Below are positions 53,345-62,037 of a stretch of 64,000 nucleotides of DNA, in pieces. Numbering within the stretch: the first letter of the stretch is position 1; each line of letters starts with the position of its first letter. The position numbers were made by a program, and so were the translations under genes. This stretch comes from Candidatus Melainabacteria bacterium (GTDB lineage Bacteria > Cyanobacteriota > Vampirovibrionia > Obscuribacterales > Obscuribacteraceae), in assembly GCA_016716405.1 (NCBI GenBank), contig JADJWK010000002.1:868001-932000 (forward strand), read 5' to 3'. Under the pieces are notes generated by a model. That model made no database searches and was not told the origin of the DNA. It worked only from the letters and a program-made list of their open reading frames with translations.

Positions 53345-54846
53345 AAGACAAGCTCGAGCCCTGCAAGAGAATCACCGAGGACTACCAGATCGTGTCCCAC
53401 CAGCACGGCTCCGGCGATTTCACCGAGCAGTCCAATATCGATACGACCCTGGCCTTCGCTTCCGGTGCATTTCTTGTAATTGTTATTATCCTTGCTACTT
53501 TCAAGCATAGCTACATACTGGGCGGTCTGGGTCACGAAGTCGGCTCTCTTTTCTTCATGCTGGTCTTCGCCGCCGCCGCTCTCATCGCCGGCTCGATCGT
53601 CCACACCAACCGGATCTATCAGCGCTCCGAGCTGAAGATCCTCGATGTCACCGGAGCCGGTATCAAGATAGGGCGCGAGCGCTTTTCCGACGAGAAGTCA
53701 TATTTCGTTCCCTGGAGCAAGTTGACTGCCCTGGAGACCGTGCAGGGCAAGAGGAAGGACGGCAAGACCGAGAATTTCGTCATGATCGGCTCCAGTGATG
53801 GTGTCGCATTCAAGCTCAGGTTCAAGAACGCTTTCGCCTGGGTCGACGAGGAGTCTTTTCTTTCGCAAGTACGCAGCGAGGCTCCCGGGGCGGCTCTCGA
53901 ATGGAATGTCGGGCGCCGGCAACTGAGCTTCGGGGACGACCGCTATACCAATCTCTGGCTCCAGTATTTCACCGCTCCGGACAAGCGCAAGCGCCGCACT
54001 GCCTTGAGCCCCGGAACCCTTCTTCAAGATGGGCTCTATGAGGTGGTGAACAGGCTCGGGGGAGGCGGTCAGGGGACGGCCTACGTCGCCCGGGTCAAGG
54101 GCGGCGCCCTCCTGCCATACGGTGTGGAGAGCCAGACCGGACTGGTGGTGCTCAAGGAGTACGTCCTGCCGGTCTACCGCGGCAATGCTCTGGAGCAGCA
54201 GAAGTACGAGCTGCTCAATCAGGAGAAGGATCTCCTCTGCCGTATCGACCATCCGCAGATAGTAAAGCTTTTCGATTGCTTCATCGAGGATCATCGCGGC
54301 TATCTCGTCCAGGAGTACATAGAAGGAGAGAACCTCCGCGAACGGGTGGAGAAGAAGGGACCTCTGGAGCCCCGGGAGGCGGCCCGGCTCGCTTCGAGCA
54401 TCTGCGACATCCTGGTCTATCTTCACGGTATGAGACCGCCGGTTATCCACCGGGACATCACGCCGGAGAATCTCATCGTGCGCGTGGACGGTCTCTTGAA
54501 GCTGGTTGACTTCACCGTGGCGCACCAGTTCGAATCTAGCAGAGCCGCCAGTGTGGTGGGCAAGCAGGCTTACATGCCCCCGGAGCAATTCCGCGGGGCC
54601 CCGCTACCTCAGAGCGATATCTACTCTATGGGATGCACATTGCATTATCTGCTCACCGGCAGCGATCCCGAGCCCATGGAGCCGTCTCATCCGGCTCGGG
54701 TGAATCCCCGGATCGCAGAGGAGCTGGATCGGATTGTCGCTACTGCCACCGCCTTCGATACCGAACGGCGTTATGCCACTGCCGATGAAGCGCGGGCCGA
54801 TTTGAGGCTCTACCTGAGAAAAGAGCCTGGATCTCAGATAATCTGA
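53341..54846 (+). CDS. Membrane-first kinase with degenerate DFG motif
   Basis: A 501-residue paralogue of the preceding kinase. Two membrane helices (LAFASGAFLVIVIILATF, LFFMLVFAAAALIAGSI) lie at about 40-57 and 75-92, followed by a PH-like domain (ELKILDVTGAGIKIG ... YFVPWSKLTALE). The kinase domain from about 240 has LGGGGQGTAYVA, VVLKEYVLP and VIHRDITPEN, but the magnesium motif reads LVDFTVAH, DFT instead of DFG, and the activation segment has QAYMPPEQF. The aspartate is kept, so activity is possible, but it may be weak or a pseudokinase. Its start overlaps the stop of the first kinase. The 3' end overlaps a convergent gene by 13 bp. Confidence 0.88.
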   Translation: MKDKLEPCKRITEDYQIVSHQHGSGDFTEQSNIDTTLAFASGAFLVIVIILATFKHSYILGGLGHEVGSLFFMLVFAAAALIAGSIVHTNRIYQRSELKILDVTGAGIKIGRERFSDEKSYFVPWSKLTALETVQGKRKDGKTENFVMIGSSDGVAFKLRFKNAFAWVDEESFLSQVRSEAPGAALEWNVGRRQLSFGDDRYTNLWLQYFTAPDKRKRRTALSPGTLLQDGLYEVVNRLGGGGQGTAYVARVKGGALLPYGVESQTGLVVLKEYVLPVYRGNALEQQKYELLNQEKDLLCRIDHPQIVKLFDCFIEDHRGYLVQEYIEGENLRERVEKKGPLEPREAARLASSICDILVYLHGMRPPVIHRDITPENLIVRVDGLLKLVDFTVAHQFESSRAASVVGKQAYMPPEQFRGAPLPQSDIYSMGCTLHYLLTGSDPEPMEPSHPARVNPRIAEELDRIVATATAFDTERRYATADEARADLRLYLRKEPGSQII

Positions 54847-55157
54847 TACATGCTGGCCAGGGCGTGGGTGGGAGTGCCGGCCCGGGCTATATAATCGCGA
54901 GCCACTTCCTTGATGCAGTCCATGTCTTTGAAATTGGGGAGAAATCCGGACTGGCAGGCCTTCGACGAGGACATGATATGCCTGACGAAACGCAGCCCCT
55001 GCTCGGTGATCTCGCCGTTTTCCGGTCCACCGCTACCCATGACGATCATTCGAACGATAGAGGACTCGGCCAGGGCCATGCAGGCAATCTCCATAGCGCC
55101 AAGGGCTCCGGCATCCATTTCCTGGGCGTTGTCACGGTCGGTTCCATCAAAGCTCAT
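54834..55157 (-). CDS. Small hypothetical protein
   Basis: A 107-residue helical protein beginning MSFDGTDRDNAQEMDAGALGA. The start at 55157 is supported by GGGGA 7 bases upstream; an in-frame upstream ATG at 55193 is less likely. It contains three cysteines, glycine-rich SGGPENGE and mostly helical segments (LGAMEIACMALAESSIVRMIVM). A weak look of an allophycocyanin-like helix was considered and dropped. It is convergent with the kinase and overlaps its 3' end by 13 bp. Function unknown. Confidence 0.55.
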   Translation of the reverse strand: MSFDGTDRDNAQEMDAGALGAMEIACMALAESSIVRMIVMGSGGPENGEITEQGLRFVRHIMSSSKACQSGFLPNFKDMDCIKEVARDYIARAGTPTHALASMYQII

Positions 55158-55815
55158 CAGCGTATCCCCGCTATTTATTGATTGATATTCCAAATCTAAA
55201 GAAATTGTGTAGGTGTACTGACCAATCTATGGCTCAGGGTGATTCTTGGCAACTAAACTAACACTAAGACAGGATAGCCATCGCCTATAGATAGTCTCCC
55301 CAGCGCCTATCCTCGATTCTGGAAAGGCTGCGCTGACGGGGCTCTCGTCAGGCGAGATTTGATTTAGTTGAGATGATTTCAATATGTTTAGAGCATACCT
55401 GTCAGTTCGAAGCAGGTACGCTGTGAAGGTCAGGCGGGCCGGATTCGAGATTTCGGACCGGCAGTTTGCCTGCCGGTGGGCATGTTTAATCTACCTGCTT
55501 TGAACGGTGTCCACGAGTTTTTATAGCATCAACGACCTGAAAGTGAGATTTCTAGGCGTTTCTGACATATTTTTCGCCGTTTTTTATGGCACAAACGCAT
55601 TTTTGGTCTGGAAATGAAATACCGGGGTCTTTTACGGCAGCTTGGGGGAAACTGGGCATTGGCGGGGACTCTAGCTCAAGTGTGCCTGCCGATGGGCTTT
55701 TAATCTACCTGCTTTGAACGAACAGAGATGATTTCAATATGTTTAGAGGAAGGTACTCAACAATATCGATCTATTGATTTAGACTTGCTTCTTGTTTCCG
55801 GGAAAGGAGTCTGAA
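55158..55815. repeat. Long non-coding stretch with two pairs of direct repeats
   Basis: No supported gene. Repeat A, 24 bases, occurs identically at 55370-55393 and 55725-55748 (GAGATGATTTC...TTTAGAG). Repeat B occurs at 55467-55506 and, with small changes, at 55683-55720 (TGCCTGCC, GGGC, then TTTAATCTACCTGC-type end). The order is A-B then B-A. A hairpin (55333-55351, CTGACG/CGTCAG) lies before the first copy and a stronger one at 55457-55477. The stretch is more AT-rich than its surroundings. It may be a degenerate mobile unit or hold a structured RNA; no coding signature or tRNA/rRNA was seen. Confidence 0.7.
55457..55477 (+). other. Perfect 8-bp hairpin beside repeat B
   Basis: ACCGGCAG (55457-55464), loop TTTGC, CTGCCGGT (55470-55477). 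The right arm is part of repeat B at 55467; the second copy of B (55683) lacks the left arm, so only one copy can fold. Confidence 0.65.
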
Positions 55816-56973
55816 GTGTCTGGAATGCGTTGTCTGGTGAAAGAGTCCCTCAATGAAGATGGTTTTGCGCTCAAGTCGAGCCTGGCTGTTCCGGAGATCG
55901 CCTCCCACGAGGTTCGCATCAGGGTTCTGTCCACCGCGGTCTGCGGGACCGACAAGAGTATCTATCACAGCACGGGCTCCGAGGGCATCCGCCGGGAGAT
56001 GCAGCGCTACCTGAGTCCCGAGGACAGCTACAGACCCATAGTGGTAGGTCACGAGTTCTGCGGGATAGTAGACGAGGTCGGCTCCGGGGTCGGAGCGGAT
56101 CGATTCGTCGATGTGCCGGTGGAGCACCGCATCGAGAAAGGCGACTATGTCACCGCCGAGATGCATCTCAGTTGCGGGCATTGTTTCCAGTGCCGCACGG
56201 GATGCGAACATATCTGCACCCGGGTGAAAGTGAAAGGCGTCCACCTCGACGGCTGTTTCGCCGAGTTCGTCACGGTCCCTTACAAGAACGTCATTCTTCT
56301 GGGCAAGGGTGGCGACACCAGCCGTATCCCCACCCGGGTGGGGGCGATGCTCGATGCTTTCGGCAACGCCGTTCATACCGTCTATGAAGCCGATGTCCGG
56401 GGCAAGTCGGTGGCGATTCTGGGGGCCGGCCCCCTGGGCTTGATGGCGGCCTTTCTCTGCAAGGAGTTCGGCGCCAGCCGCATCTATGTCACCGAAGCCG
56501 CCGACGTCGAGCGGCGATTCTCCCTGGCTTCCGACTTCGGTGCCGACTATTGTTTCGATGTCGGCGGCGGGTCCGGGGAATTTTATAAAGCCGTCCACAA
56601 GCTCGAGACCATGGCCAATGGTGTCGATGTGGTCCTGGAGATGTCCGGATCGCCGTCAGCCTATCGCGACGCTTTCGAGATTGTGCGCAACGGGGGCACT
56701 GTCCTCCTTCTGGGCATAACCCGCAAGCCTCTCGATGGTTTTGATATCGCCAATGGTGTCATCTGGAAAGGCGTCACCGTCAAAGGCATCTTCGGGCGAA
56801 AGATGTTCGACACCTGGGAGACGATGCTCCGGCTTCTGCAGACCGAGTCCCTGGACGTCAAAACCAAGCTCGAGAAGATTCTGGCCAGCAAGACCTATCG
56901 ACTCGACGACTACCAGAGGGCTTTCGAGGTGCTTGGCAATGGCGCCGAGATGAAGCTGATTTTCGAGCCCTGA
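55816..56973 (+). CDS. tdh: Zinc-dependent dehydrogenase, probable L-threonine 3-dehydrogenase
   Basis: A 385-residue medium-chain dehydrogenase. Catalytic zinc ligands sit in STAVCGTDKSIYH near residue 40 and VVGHEFCGIVDEVG near residue 75; structural-zinc cysteines are in CGHCFQCRTGCEHIC near 118. The NAD-binding GAGPLGLMAAFLC is near residue 197. The assignment as threonine dehydrogenase rests mainly on kbl directly downstream, which uses its product 2-amino-3-oxobutyrate. Start is a GTG at 55816 with AAAGGAG 7 bases upstream. The chain is somewhat longer than E. coli Tdh (341), with an insert near residues 50-70 (GSEGIRREMQRYLSPEDS). A tandem repeat overlaps its stop codon. Confidence 0.85.
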   Translation: MSGMRCLVKESLNEDGFALKSSLAVPEIASHEVRIRVLSTAVCGTDKSIYHSTGSEGIRREMQRYLSPEDSYRPIVVGHEFCGIVDEVGSGVGADRFVDVPVEHRIEKGDYVTAEMHLSCGHCFQCRTGCEHICTRVKVKGVHLDGCFAEFVTVPYKNVILLGKGGDTSRIPTRVGAMLDAFGNAVHTVYEADVRGKSVAILGAGPLGLMAAFLCKEFGASRIYVTEAADVERRFSLASDFGADYCFDVGGGSGEFYKAVHKLETMANGVDVVLEMSGSPSAYRDAFEIVRNGGTVLLLGITRKPLDGFDIANGVIWKGVTVKGIFGRKMFDTWETMLRLLQTESLDVKTKLEKILASKTYRLDDYQRAFEVLGNGAEMKLIFEP

Positions 56974-56995
56974 TTTTCGAGCCCTGATTCGAGCC
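56958..56995. repeat. 14-bp tandem duplication at the end of tdh
   Basis: GATTTTCGAGCCCT occurs twice in a row (56958-56971, 56972-56985), followed by a partial third copy. The first copy encodes the last codons and stop of tdh; the second repeats that end in the intergenic gap, a recent slippage-type duplication. Confidence 0.85.
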
Positions 56996-57040
56996 GTAAA
57001 TGGTATAAAATCTATCGCACCAGTGCAAGGAGGTCAGATC

Positions 57041-58324
57041 ATGGCTGGAAGTGACTCTGCGGTCCAGGACAAGTCCAGAGGCGCCGCTTCGATGAATCCG
57101 AAAGAGATTTATGCCGCCATCGAGAAAGAGCTCGAGGCAGCCAAGGCCAGCAAGACTTACAAGTGGGAAGTGCCGCTTTACAGCGACCAGGCTGCCGAGA
57201 TAAGCACCGACGGAAAGATCGCGGTGATGCTTGCCAGCAACAATTATCTGGGTCTGGCCAATCATCCCCGGGTCAAGGCTGCCGCCGGAAACGGTCTGGA
57301 CACCTGGGGCTACGGGGTGGCATCGGTGCGTTTCATCTGCGGCACCCAGAAGATACACCTGGAGCTCGAGCGGAAGATCGCCAAATTCCTCGGGGTCGAG
57401 GACGCTATCCTGCACTCTTCGTGCTTCGCCGCCAACGAGGCTTTCTTCACCGCTCTTCTGAACAACGACTTTGGTTCGGAAGGACATAAAGATATCATCT
57501 ACAGCGATACGCTCAACCACGCCAGTATCATAGATGGTATCAGGCTCTGCCGCCAGACCACCAAGACGACCGATCTCAAAGCCTATAAGCACAACGATCT
57601 CGAAGACCTGCGCAAGGCTCTCGAAGAGAACAAGTCGAAGGGCTATCGGATAAGCATCATCGCCACCGACGGGGTCTTCAGCATGGAAGGCGAGTATGCC
57701 GATCTGGCTAAAATGCGCGCCCTGGCCGACGAGTACGGTGCTCTGCTCTTCGTGGACGATTCCCATTCCACCGGCGTGCTCGGCAGGACCGGACGCGGGA
57801 CGCCTGAGCTCTGCGGCGTGCACGGCCAGGTCGATGTGATCACCGGCACCCTGGGCAAAGCGCTGGGTGGTGCCGCCGGCGGTTTCATCGCCGGCAAGAA
57901 AGAGCTGATCGATTTCATGCGCCAGAAATCGAGACCCTACACTTTCTCCAACTCGCTTCCGGCAAGCATAGTATCGGCATCCATCGAAGTCTTCGATATG
58001 CTCGAGCGGGATGCTTCTCTGGTGGAGAAGCTCCGCGAGAACACCGAATATTTCCGCAGCAAGATCAAAGCCGCCGGCTTCACCATCATCGAGGGCGTTC
58101 ATCCGATCGTCCCGGTAATGGTGGGCGAAGCCTCCACGGCTCAGGACATGAGCGATGCTCTCTTGAATGAAGGCGTCTATGTCCGCGGTCTCTGGTATCC
58201 GGTGGTGCCCAAGGGCGAGGCTCGCCTGCGCTGCCAGATTTCGGCAGCCCACAGCCGGCGCAATCTCGACTTTGTCATCGAGCAGTTCACGAAAGTCGGC
58301 AAGAAGCTGGGTGTTCTGAAATAG
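57041..58324 (+). CDS. kbl: 2-amino-3-oxobutyrate CoA ligase (glycine C-acetyltransferase)
   Basis: A 427-residue PLP enzyme of the alpha-oxoamine synthase family that cleaves 2-amino-3-oxobutyrate with CoA to glycine and acetyl-CoA, the second step after Tdh. LASNNYLGLANHP near residue 65, the VDDSHSTGVLG stretch with the PLP-contacting Asp near residue 240 and ITGTLGKALGGAAGGF near residue 273 with the PLP lysine are intact. AAGGAGG lies 7 bases before the ATG. A roughly 30-residue N-terminal extension precedes the usual start. tdh ends 67 bp upstream. KAS-like relatives (BioF, HemA) share the fold, but the tdh neighbour favours Kbl. Confidence 0.93.
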   Translation: MAGSDSAVQDKSRGAASMNPKEIYAAIEKELEAAKASKTYKWEVPLYSDQAAEISTDGKIAVMLASNNYLGLANHPRVKAAAGNGLDTWGYGVASVRFICGTQKIHLELERKIAKFLGVEDAILHSSCFAANEAFFTALLNNDFGSEGHKDIIYSDTLNHASIIDGIRLCRQTTKTTDLKAYKHNDLEDLRKALEENKSKGYRISIIATDGVFSMEGEYADLAKMRALADEYGALLFVDDSHSTGVLGRTGRGTPELCGVHGQVDVITGTLGKALGGAAGGFIAGKKELIDFMRQKSRPYTFSNSLPASIVSASIEVFDMLERDASLVEKLRENTEYFRSKIKAAGFTIIEGVHPIVPVMVGEASTAQDMSDALLNEGVYVRGLWYPVVPKGEARLRCQISAAHSRRNLDFVIEQFTKVGKKLGVLK

Positions 58325-58340
58325 CTCCGCTCCAGTATAG

Positions 58341-59345
58341 CTAGCGGACCAGCTGGGCTTCCCAGTTGCCGCCGCCGTCGGTCTTGCCTGACATATACGG
58401 TCCCTGGTAATCCTTGTCCGAGACCCAGCTCACCTCTGCCTTGAAGGTCATGGTGTGCTCGGGGATGACTCCGCTCTTTCCTTTGATCCGGGGATACTTC
58501 CTGATGATCGTCACTCTCGGGTAGGCATACCAGCCCTTTTCGATAGCGAACTTCTCGCCGGTGTTGTGATCGATTCCGTGACCGGCGAGCTTATCGCCGT
58601 GCTGCTCGAGCCACATGGTGGACTGCACGGTCTTGAACTTGTATTCGAAGCCGGCGGTCCATTTGCCCGAGAGGTCCGGAGCATGGTCCGGAGGCTTCAT
58701 AGCCGGCTGGGGAGGCTCCTGCTTTTCGGCTGGCTCAGAAGAGCCCTTGCTAGCGGGATTGTTCGGGGATCCCTCCTGCTGCTTCTCCGCCTCCCAGACA
58801 CCGGACATGTGCTGGCCGTTCATGGCGACGATGAAGTCACCTTTCATATAAGGTACGCCTTCGACTTCCAGGGTGCCCGTGTATTCCACCGGTGTCTGGC
58901 GGCGGTTATTGGGTTGATCGTAGTGCTTGAAGAAGATCACCTGATTGCCATGGATCTGACCCTGCTCTATGGTGAAAGGCTTGCTGGTCTCATCGTCGGT
59001 GCCTTCTCCGGAGAAGGTCAGACCGTTCTGGCTGAGCTTGATGCTCGAGGTGTAGACATTGTCGTTGAGCTGGTAGCCCAGATTCCAGTAACCGGCCATT
59101 TTGCCTTTGATCCTGGGGTCGATGTCGTCGGCCGGCGGTTTGCTCCCGGCAGGCCCGGCTGGTGTGGCCGGTCCTGCGGCCGGTTCTTTGCCGGTAGATC
59201 CGGCGCTACCGGCGACTTTCCTGACCATGTCGCAGGAGGCCAGCACGGTCGAGACGACCACTGCAAAAAGCAAAAAGGACAGTTGAGCTGTCACTTTTGC
59301 TGATTTGCCTCGAGGTCTGGTCATGGTTGCTCGCCGGGATTCCAT
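58341..59345 (-). CDS. Lipoprotein with two repeated beta domains
   Basis: A 334-residue predicted lipoprotein. Hydrophobic signal FLLFAVVVSTVLASC ends in a lipobox (LASC) near residue 38, followed by an Ala/Gly/Pro-rich linker. Two similar domains follow: GYWNLGYQLNDNVYTSSIKL near residue 85 and GKWTAGFEYKFKTVQSTMWL near residue 228, each with a following FTIEQG/FAIEKG block and a closing hydrophobic strand, indicating an internal duplication. A Ser/Glu/Pro-rich linker separates them. Start could be the ATG at 59345 or one 7 codons later. Convergent with kbl (16 bp apart). No known family. Confidence 0.72.
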   Translation of the reverse strand: MESRRATMTRPRGKSAKVTAQLSFLLFAVVVSTVLASCDMVRKVAGSAGSTGKEPAAGPATPAGPAGSKPPADDIDPRIKGKMAGYWNLGYQLNDNVYTSSIKLSQNGLTFSGEGTDDETSKPFTIEQGQIHGNQVIFFKHYDQPNNRRQTPVEYTGTLEVEGVPYMKGDFIVAMNGQHMSGVWEAEKQQEGSPNNPASKGSSEPAEKQEPPQPAMKPPDHAPDLSGKWTAGFEYKFKTVQSTMWLEQHGDKLAGHGIDHNTGEKFAIEKGWYAYPRVTIIRKYPRIKGKSGVIPEHTMTFKAEVSWVSDKDYQGPYMSGKTDGGGNWEAQLVR

Positions 59346-59564
59346 ATAATGGATATTCTTTGCTATTTTGGCCGATCGGTCCCCGGTCTTGCATCTTTTC
59401 AGTCCCTGCCGATAGATGTTCCGGGGATGCGCATCTGCCTTCTATTGTATTTAATGCAGCCATATCAGGCTTATCTCTACGGTAGACCCGTGGATTTGCG
59501 TTTTTAAGTAGATTAAATTTTCGCCGGAGGGGGGGCGCCGGGCAAGAGTTAACCCTGGCGGTGC

Positions 59565-59607
59565 TTGACATTGCCCGGAAGCTGCTTGACAATATATTGA
59601 CTTACTA
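59565..59607 (+). promoter_or_regulatory. Shared upstream module of the repeat-protein genes, copy 1
   Basis: TTGACA at 59565-59570 and again at 59586-59591, exactly 21 bp apart, then CTTACTA at 59601-59607, 9 bases after the second TTGACA. TTGACA at 59586 with a TAT-rich element near 59608 gives a plausible sigma-70 promoter about 40 bp before the GTG start. The same arrangement recurs in front of the next paralogue. The rest of the 305-bp gap (59346-59650) shows nothing else. Confidence 0.7.
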
Positions 59608-59650
59608 GTATCCGTTCTCAGATTTTCATTGCCTCGCAAGGGGTTCGCCA

Positions 59651-61867
59651 GTGGCAGGTCAGAGTCAAGAAGCCGAAGTCAATAAGCCTCCTGTCCAGGG
59701 TCAGGAGAACGCTCATCAGGGCTCCGAGCGGCAGGAAGATGTCGCTGAGAAGCAGCGCGATGGAGCCTCGACCAACGGCGCCAATGAAGCTTTCGACCAG
59801 ATGAAAACAGACAGCGCCGAAAAGAAAGGCCAGGATCATGGCGCCTCGGACCAGGTAGCAGTTGCAGCCGGTCTTCCGAGCGCCGATAGCCTTCTCAATA
59901 CTGGCGATGTGAGCACCGAGAAGAAGGGCGATGGACCCGAGGCCGGCGGCGATCAGCCCGGCATGGTGGAAGATGGCTCCCGAACCGTATTCGGGCGCAT
60001 GGGCGATTGGGCTGCCGGGGCGGTGAGCACTCTCAAAGACTCGGCCAGCTCTGCTCTCGACTCTCTATCCGAAGGCTGGGACGACTTCTATGACACCGCC
60101 GGCGACTGGCTCGGCATAGGCGGCGACCCCGATCAGGACATCCAGTCTGCCTCGGATCTGGCTGCTGTCAGCAATGACGCCGGCCAGGAGCTGCTCGACG
60201 CCAACAAGGACAAAGTCCAGGAGTTTCGCGGCAAGGCGGGCAGAGAAATCGTCGAAGGCAAGATCGGCGATATGACTATTCCAGGTACCAGTAGCAGCGA
60301 GCGCGGTAAGTTCGGTCAGGTGATGGATGCCCTGGGCACTGGTCTGAAAGGCGACAATGTGGTCACCAGGACCGGTCCTAACGGCGATAAGATTCAGACC
60401 GACCCTGATACCGGTTTCGAGCGGATCGAGTCTGCCGACGGTCGCTCGGTGGTCCTGAGAATGTCCGATGGCTCGGTGGTCACTCGCCAGCGTGACGAGA
60501 GCGGCGCGATCAGCTCGGAGCAGTGGCGCTTCAAGAATGATGACGGCACCTATAGCGTACTCAATCATGAAGGCCGCGGGCGCTGGTCCGGTGTGGTCGA
60601 CGGCGTCACGGTAGCCAGCGACAACGGTGCCCGGGTGGAGCAGGATACAGGCAACAATTTCGACATCAGCAAGCACGGTCTCAGCGAGGGTGTAGGTGAG
60701 ACCGAGGACAAGTGGTATACCTCGGATGGCGACGGCCACGTCATGACCATAGACAAGCAGTCGGGTCAGGCTGAGCTCTATGTCGACGGTCAGCGTTATC
60801 GCTTCGATGACAACGGCTCCCTGGTGGACGAGAATGGCAAGCCTGCCAACCTGGGTATGCTGACCGATTCCCAGACCGGCGACAGCACTATCGGCGGTCT
60901 CACCATCGGGCGCGACCACCGGCGTGCGTGGACTCACGGTCACCACGGCGGCAAACACAGAATTTCAGCCGATGCCAGCGAAGACGGCAGCCACATCGTA
61001 TCGGAAGGAGTCGCCCCGGACGCTTATTCCGGACCGGATGCCGAGCCTGACGGTGAGAAGTATGCCAGGGACAATGACCGCAACAACGCTCCCCATGCAC
61101 TCCGTGATGTCCGGGGCAACGAAGGTCAGCCCGGTATAGCCAATTCGGATGGCTACACGATCACCCGGGATCCAGAGACCGGCAATGTGGTCTGGAAAGA
61201 CCACGACGGCAAGACCATCGCCGATTTCAACACCAGAGACGGCAAGGGCCAGAACGACGGCTTCCACTTCGACGGCGATGATGTCACCATGGACGTCAAC
61301 GGTCTCAAGATCGATGGTCTCGGTGATATTTTCGACTCGACCGGGGCGGCTATCTTCACTTCCTCTGACAATCTCTGGTACGGAAGCGGCTGGGGCACCG
61401 ATTCTTACGACTATTACTATACCGGCGGCATGAGCACCGAGCAGGCTCAGAGCACGGTCCAGGGCGAGGTCAACGAAGCCCGGACTGTGGCCATGCCCGC
61501 CTTCCTGGCGGCTCTGGCAAGCGGTCAGACCGGCGGTGATATGACCAATATGAAGGGCATGATTTCAGCCGGAATCGGTCAGATAGACCAGGCCAAAGCT
61601 CTCTGTCTGGCCCTGGGAGCCGTAGACCAGATAGGTGTCCTGGACAGCATGCTCTCCACCGGCCTTGCCGCCAATTCTCAGAGCGACCGCCAGGCCACCA
61701 TGGAAAGCACCATGGGTCTCTATATGGAAGGCGGTGGTGTCGGTCAGGGCATGAACCTCAATAGCCTGCGTGCCAAGCTTTCCACCGGCGGCACCTTCAC
61801 CATCAGTGTCGTAGACGAGATGAAAAACTGGGACAGAAATCACGGCAACGCCGAGATGATTGTCTGA
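59651..61867 (+). CDS. Large repeat-containing hydrophilic protein
   Basis: A 738-residue protein with a GTG start preceded by AAGGGG. The first 115 residues are hydrophilic and low-complexity (Q, E, D, G). Next comes a block shared with the following gene: GPEAGGDQPGMVEDGSR and WDDFYDTAG. Then, from about 240, repeated beta units of the form DPDTGFERIESADG / VVLRMSDGSVVTRQ / GTYSVLNHEG, each a Gly/Asp-rich strand-turn pattern; more occur near 390 and 520-570 (DGHVMTIDKQSG, DDVTMDVNGLKIDG). The last 130 residues are helical and more ordered. No signal peptide, membrane helix or lipobox is evident, so its location is unclear; large surface or secreted proteins often look like this. Confidence 0.75.
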   Translation: MAGQSQEAEVNKPPVQGQENAHQGSERQEDVAEKQRDGASTNGANEAFDQMKTDSAEKKGQDHGASDQVAVAAGLPSADSLLNTGDVSTEKKGDGPEAGGDQPGMVEDGSRTVFGRMGDWAAGAVSTLKDSASSALDSLSEGWDDFYDTAGDWLGIGGDPDQDIQSASDLAAVSNDAGQELLDANKDKVQEFRGKAGREIVEGKIGDMTIPGTSSSERGKFGQVMDALGTGLKGDNVVTRTGPNGDKIQTDPDTGFERIESADGRSVVLRMSDGSVVTRQRDESGAISSEQWRFKNDDGTYSVLNHEGRGRWSGVVDGVTVASDNGARVEQDTGNNFDISKHGLSEGVGETEDKWYTSDGDGHVMTIDKQSGQAELYVDGQRYRFDDNGSLVDENGKPANLGMLTDSQTGDSTIGGLTIGRDHRRAWTHGHHGGKHRISADASEDGSHIVSEGVAPDAYSGPDAEPDGEKYARDNDRNNAPHALRDVRGNEGQPGIANSDGYTITRDPETGNVVWKDHDGKTIADFNTRDGKGQNDGFHFDGDDVTMDVNGLKIDGLGDIFDSTGAAIFTSSDNLWYGSGWGTDSYDYYYTGGMSTEQAQSTVQGEVNEARTVAMPAFLAALASGQTGGDMTNMKGMISAGIGQIDQAKALCLALGAVDQIGVLDSMLSTGLAANSQSDRQATMESTMGLYMEGGGVGQGMNLNSLRAKLSTGGTFTISVVDEMKNWDRNHGNAEMIV

Positions 61868-61930
61868 GCTGCTTTGCTTTCGAAAGATTAATTCTCGCCC
61901 CGGCGACTACGTAATTCCCGCAAATGCTCC

Positions 61931-61973
61931 TTGACATTGGTGTTTGCGTGCTTGACAATAGACACACTTACTA
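61931..61973 (+). promoter_or_regulatory. Shared upstream module of the repeat-protein genes, copy 2
   Basis: TTGACA at 61931-61936 and 61952-61957, again exactly 21 bp apart, then CTTACTA at 61967-61973, again 9 bases after the second TTGACA; TATAAG follows. The GTG start of the next gene is 65 bp further on. Confidence 0.72.
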
Positions 61974-62037
61974 AATATAAGTTTTACCTCATCAAATTCA
62001 AAAGCCCTTCGATAGCCCGTTTCCGGGAATCAAACCT

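Noticed and set aside
54834..55157. Resemblance of the small helical protein to allophycocyanin
   Set aside because: No chromophore cysteine context or conserved phycobiliprotein motifs; similarity was only an impression of helix spacing.
55158..55815. CRISPR array
   Set aside because: Only two copies of each repeat, spaced about 200-350 bp, in mirrored order; no regular spacers or cas genes.
55158..55815. Insertion sequence
   Set aside because: No transposase frame, no terminal inverted repeats or target duplication seen.
56858..58252. A 464-codon open frame on the minus strand
   Set aside because: Antisense shadow of kbl and the tdh end; no domain recognisable.
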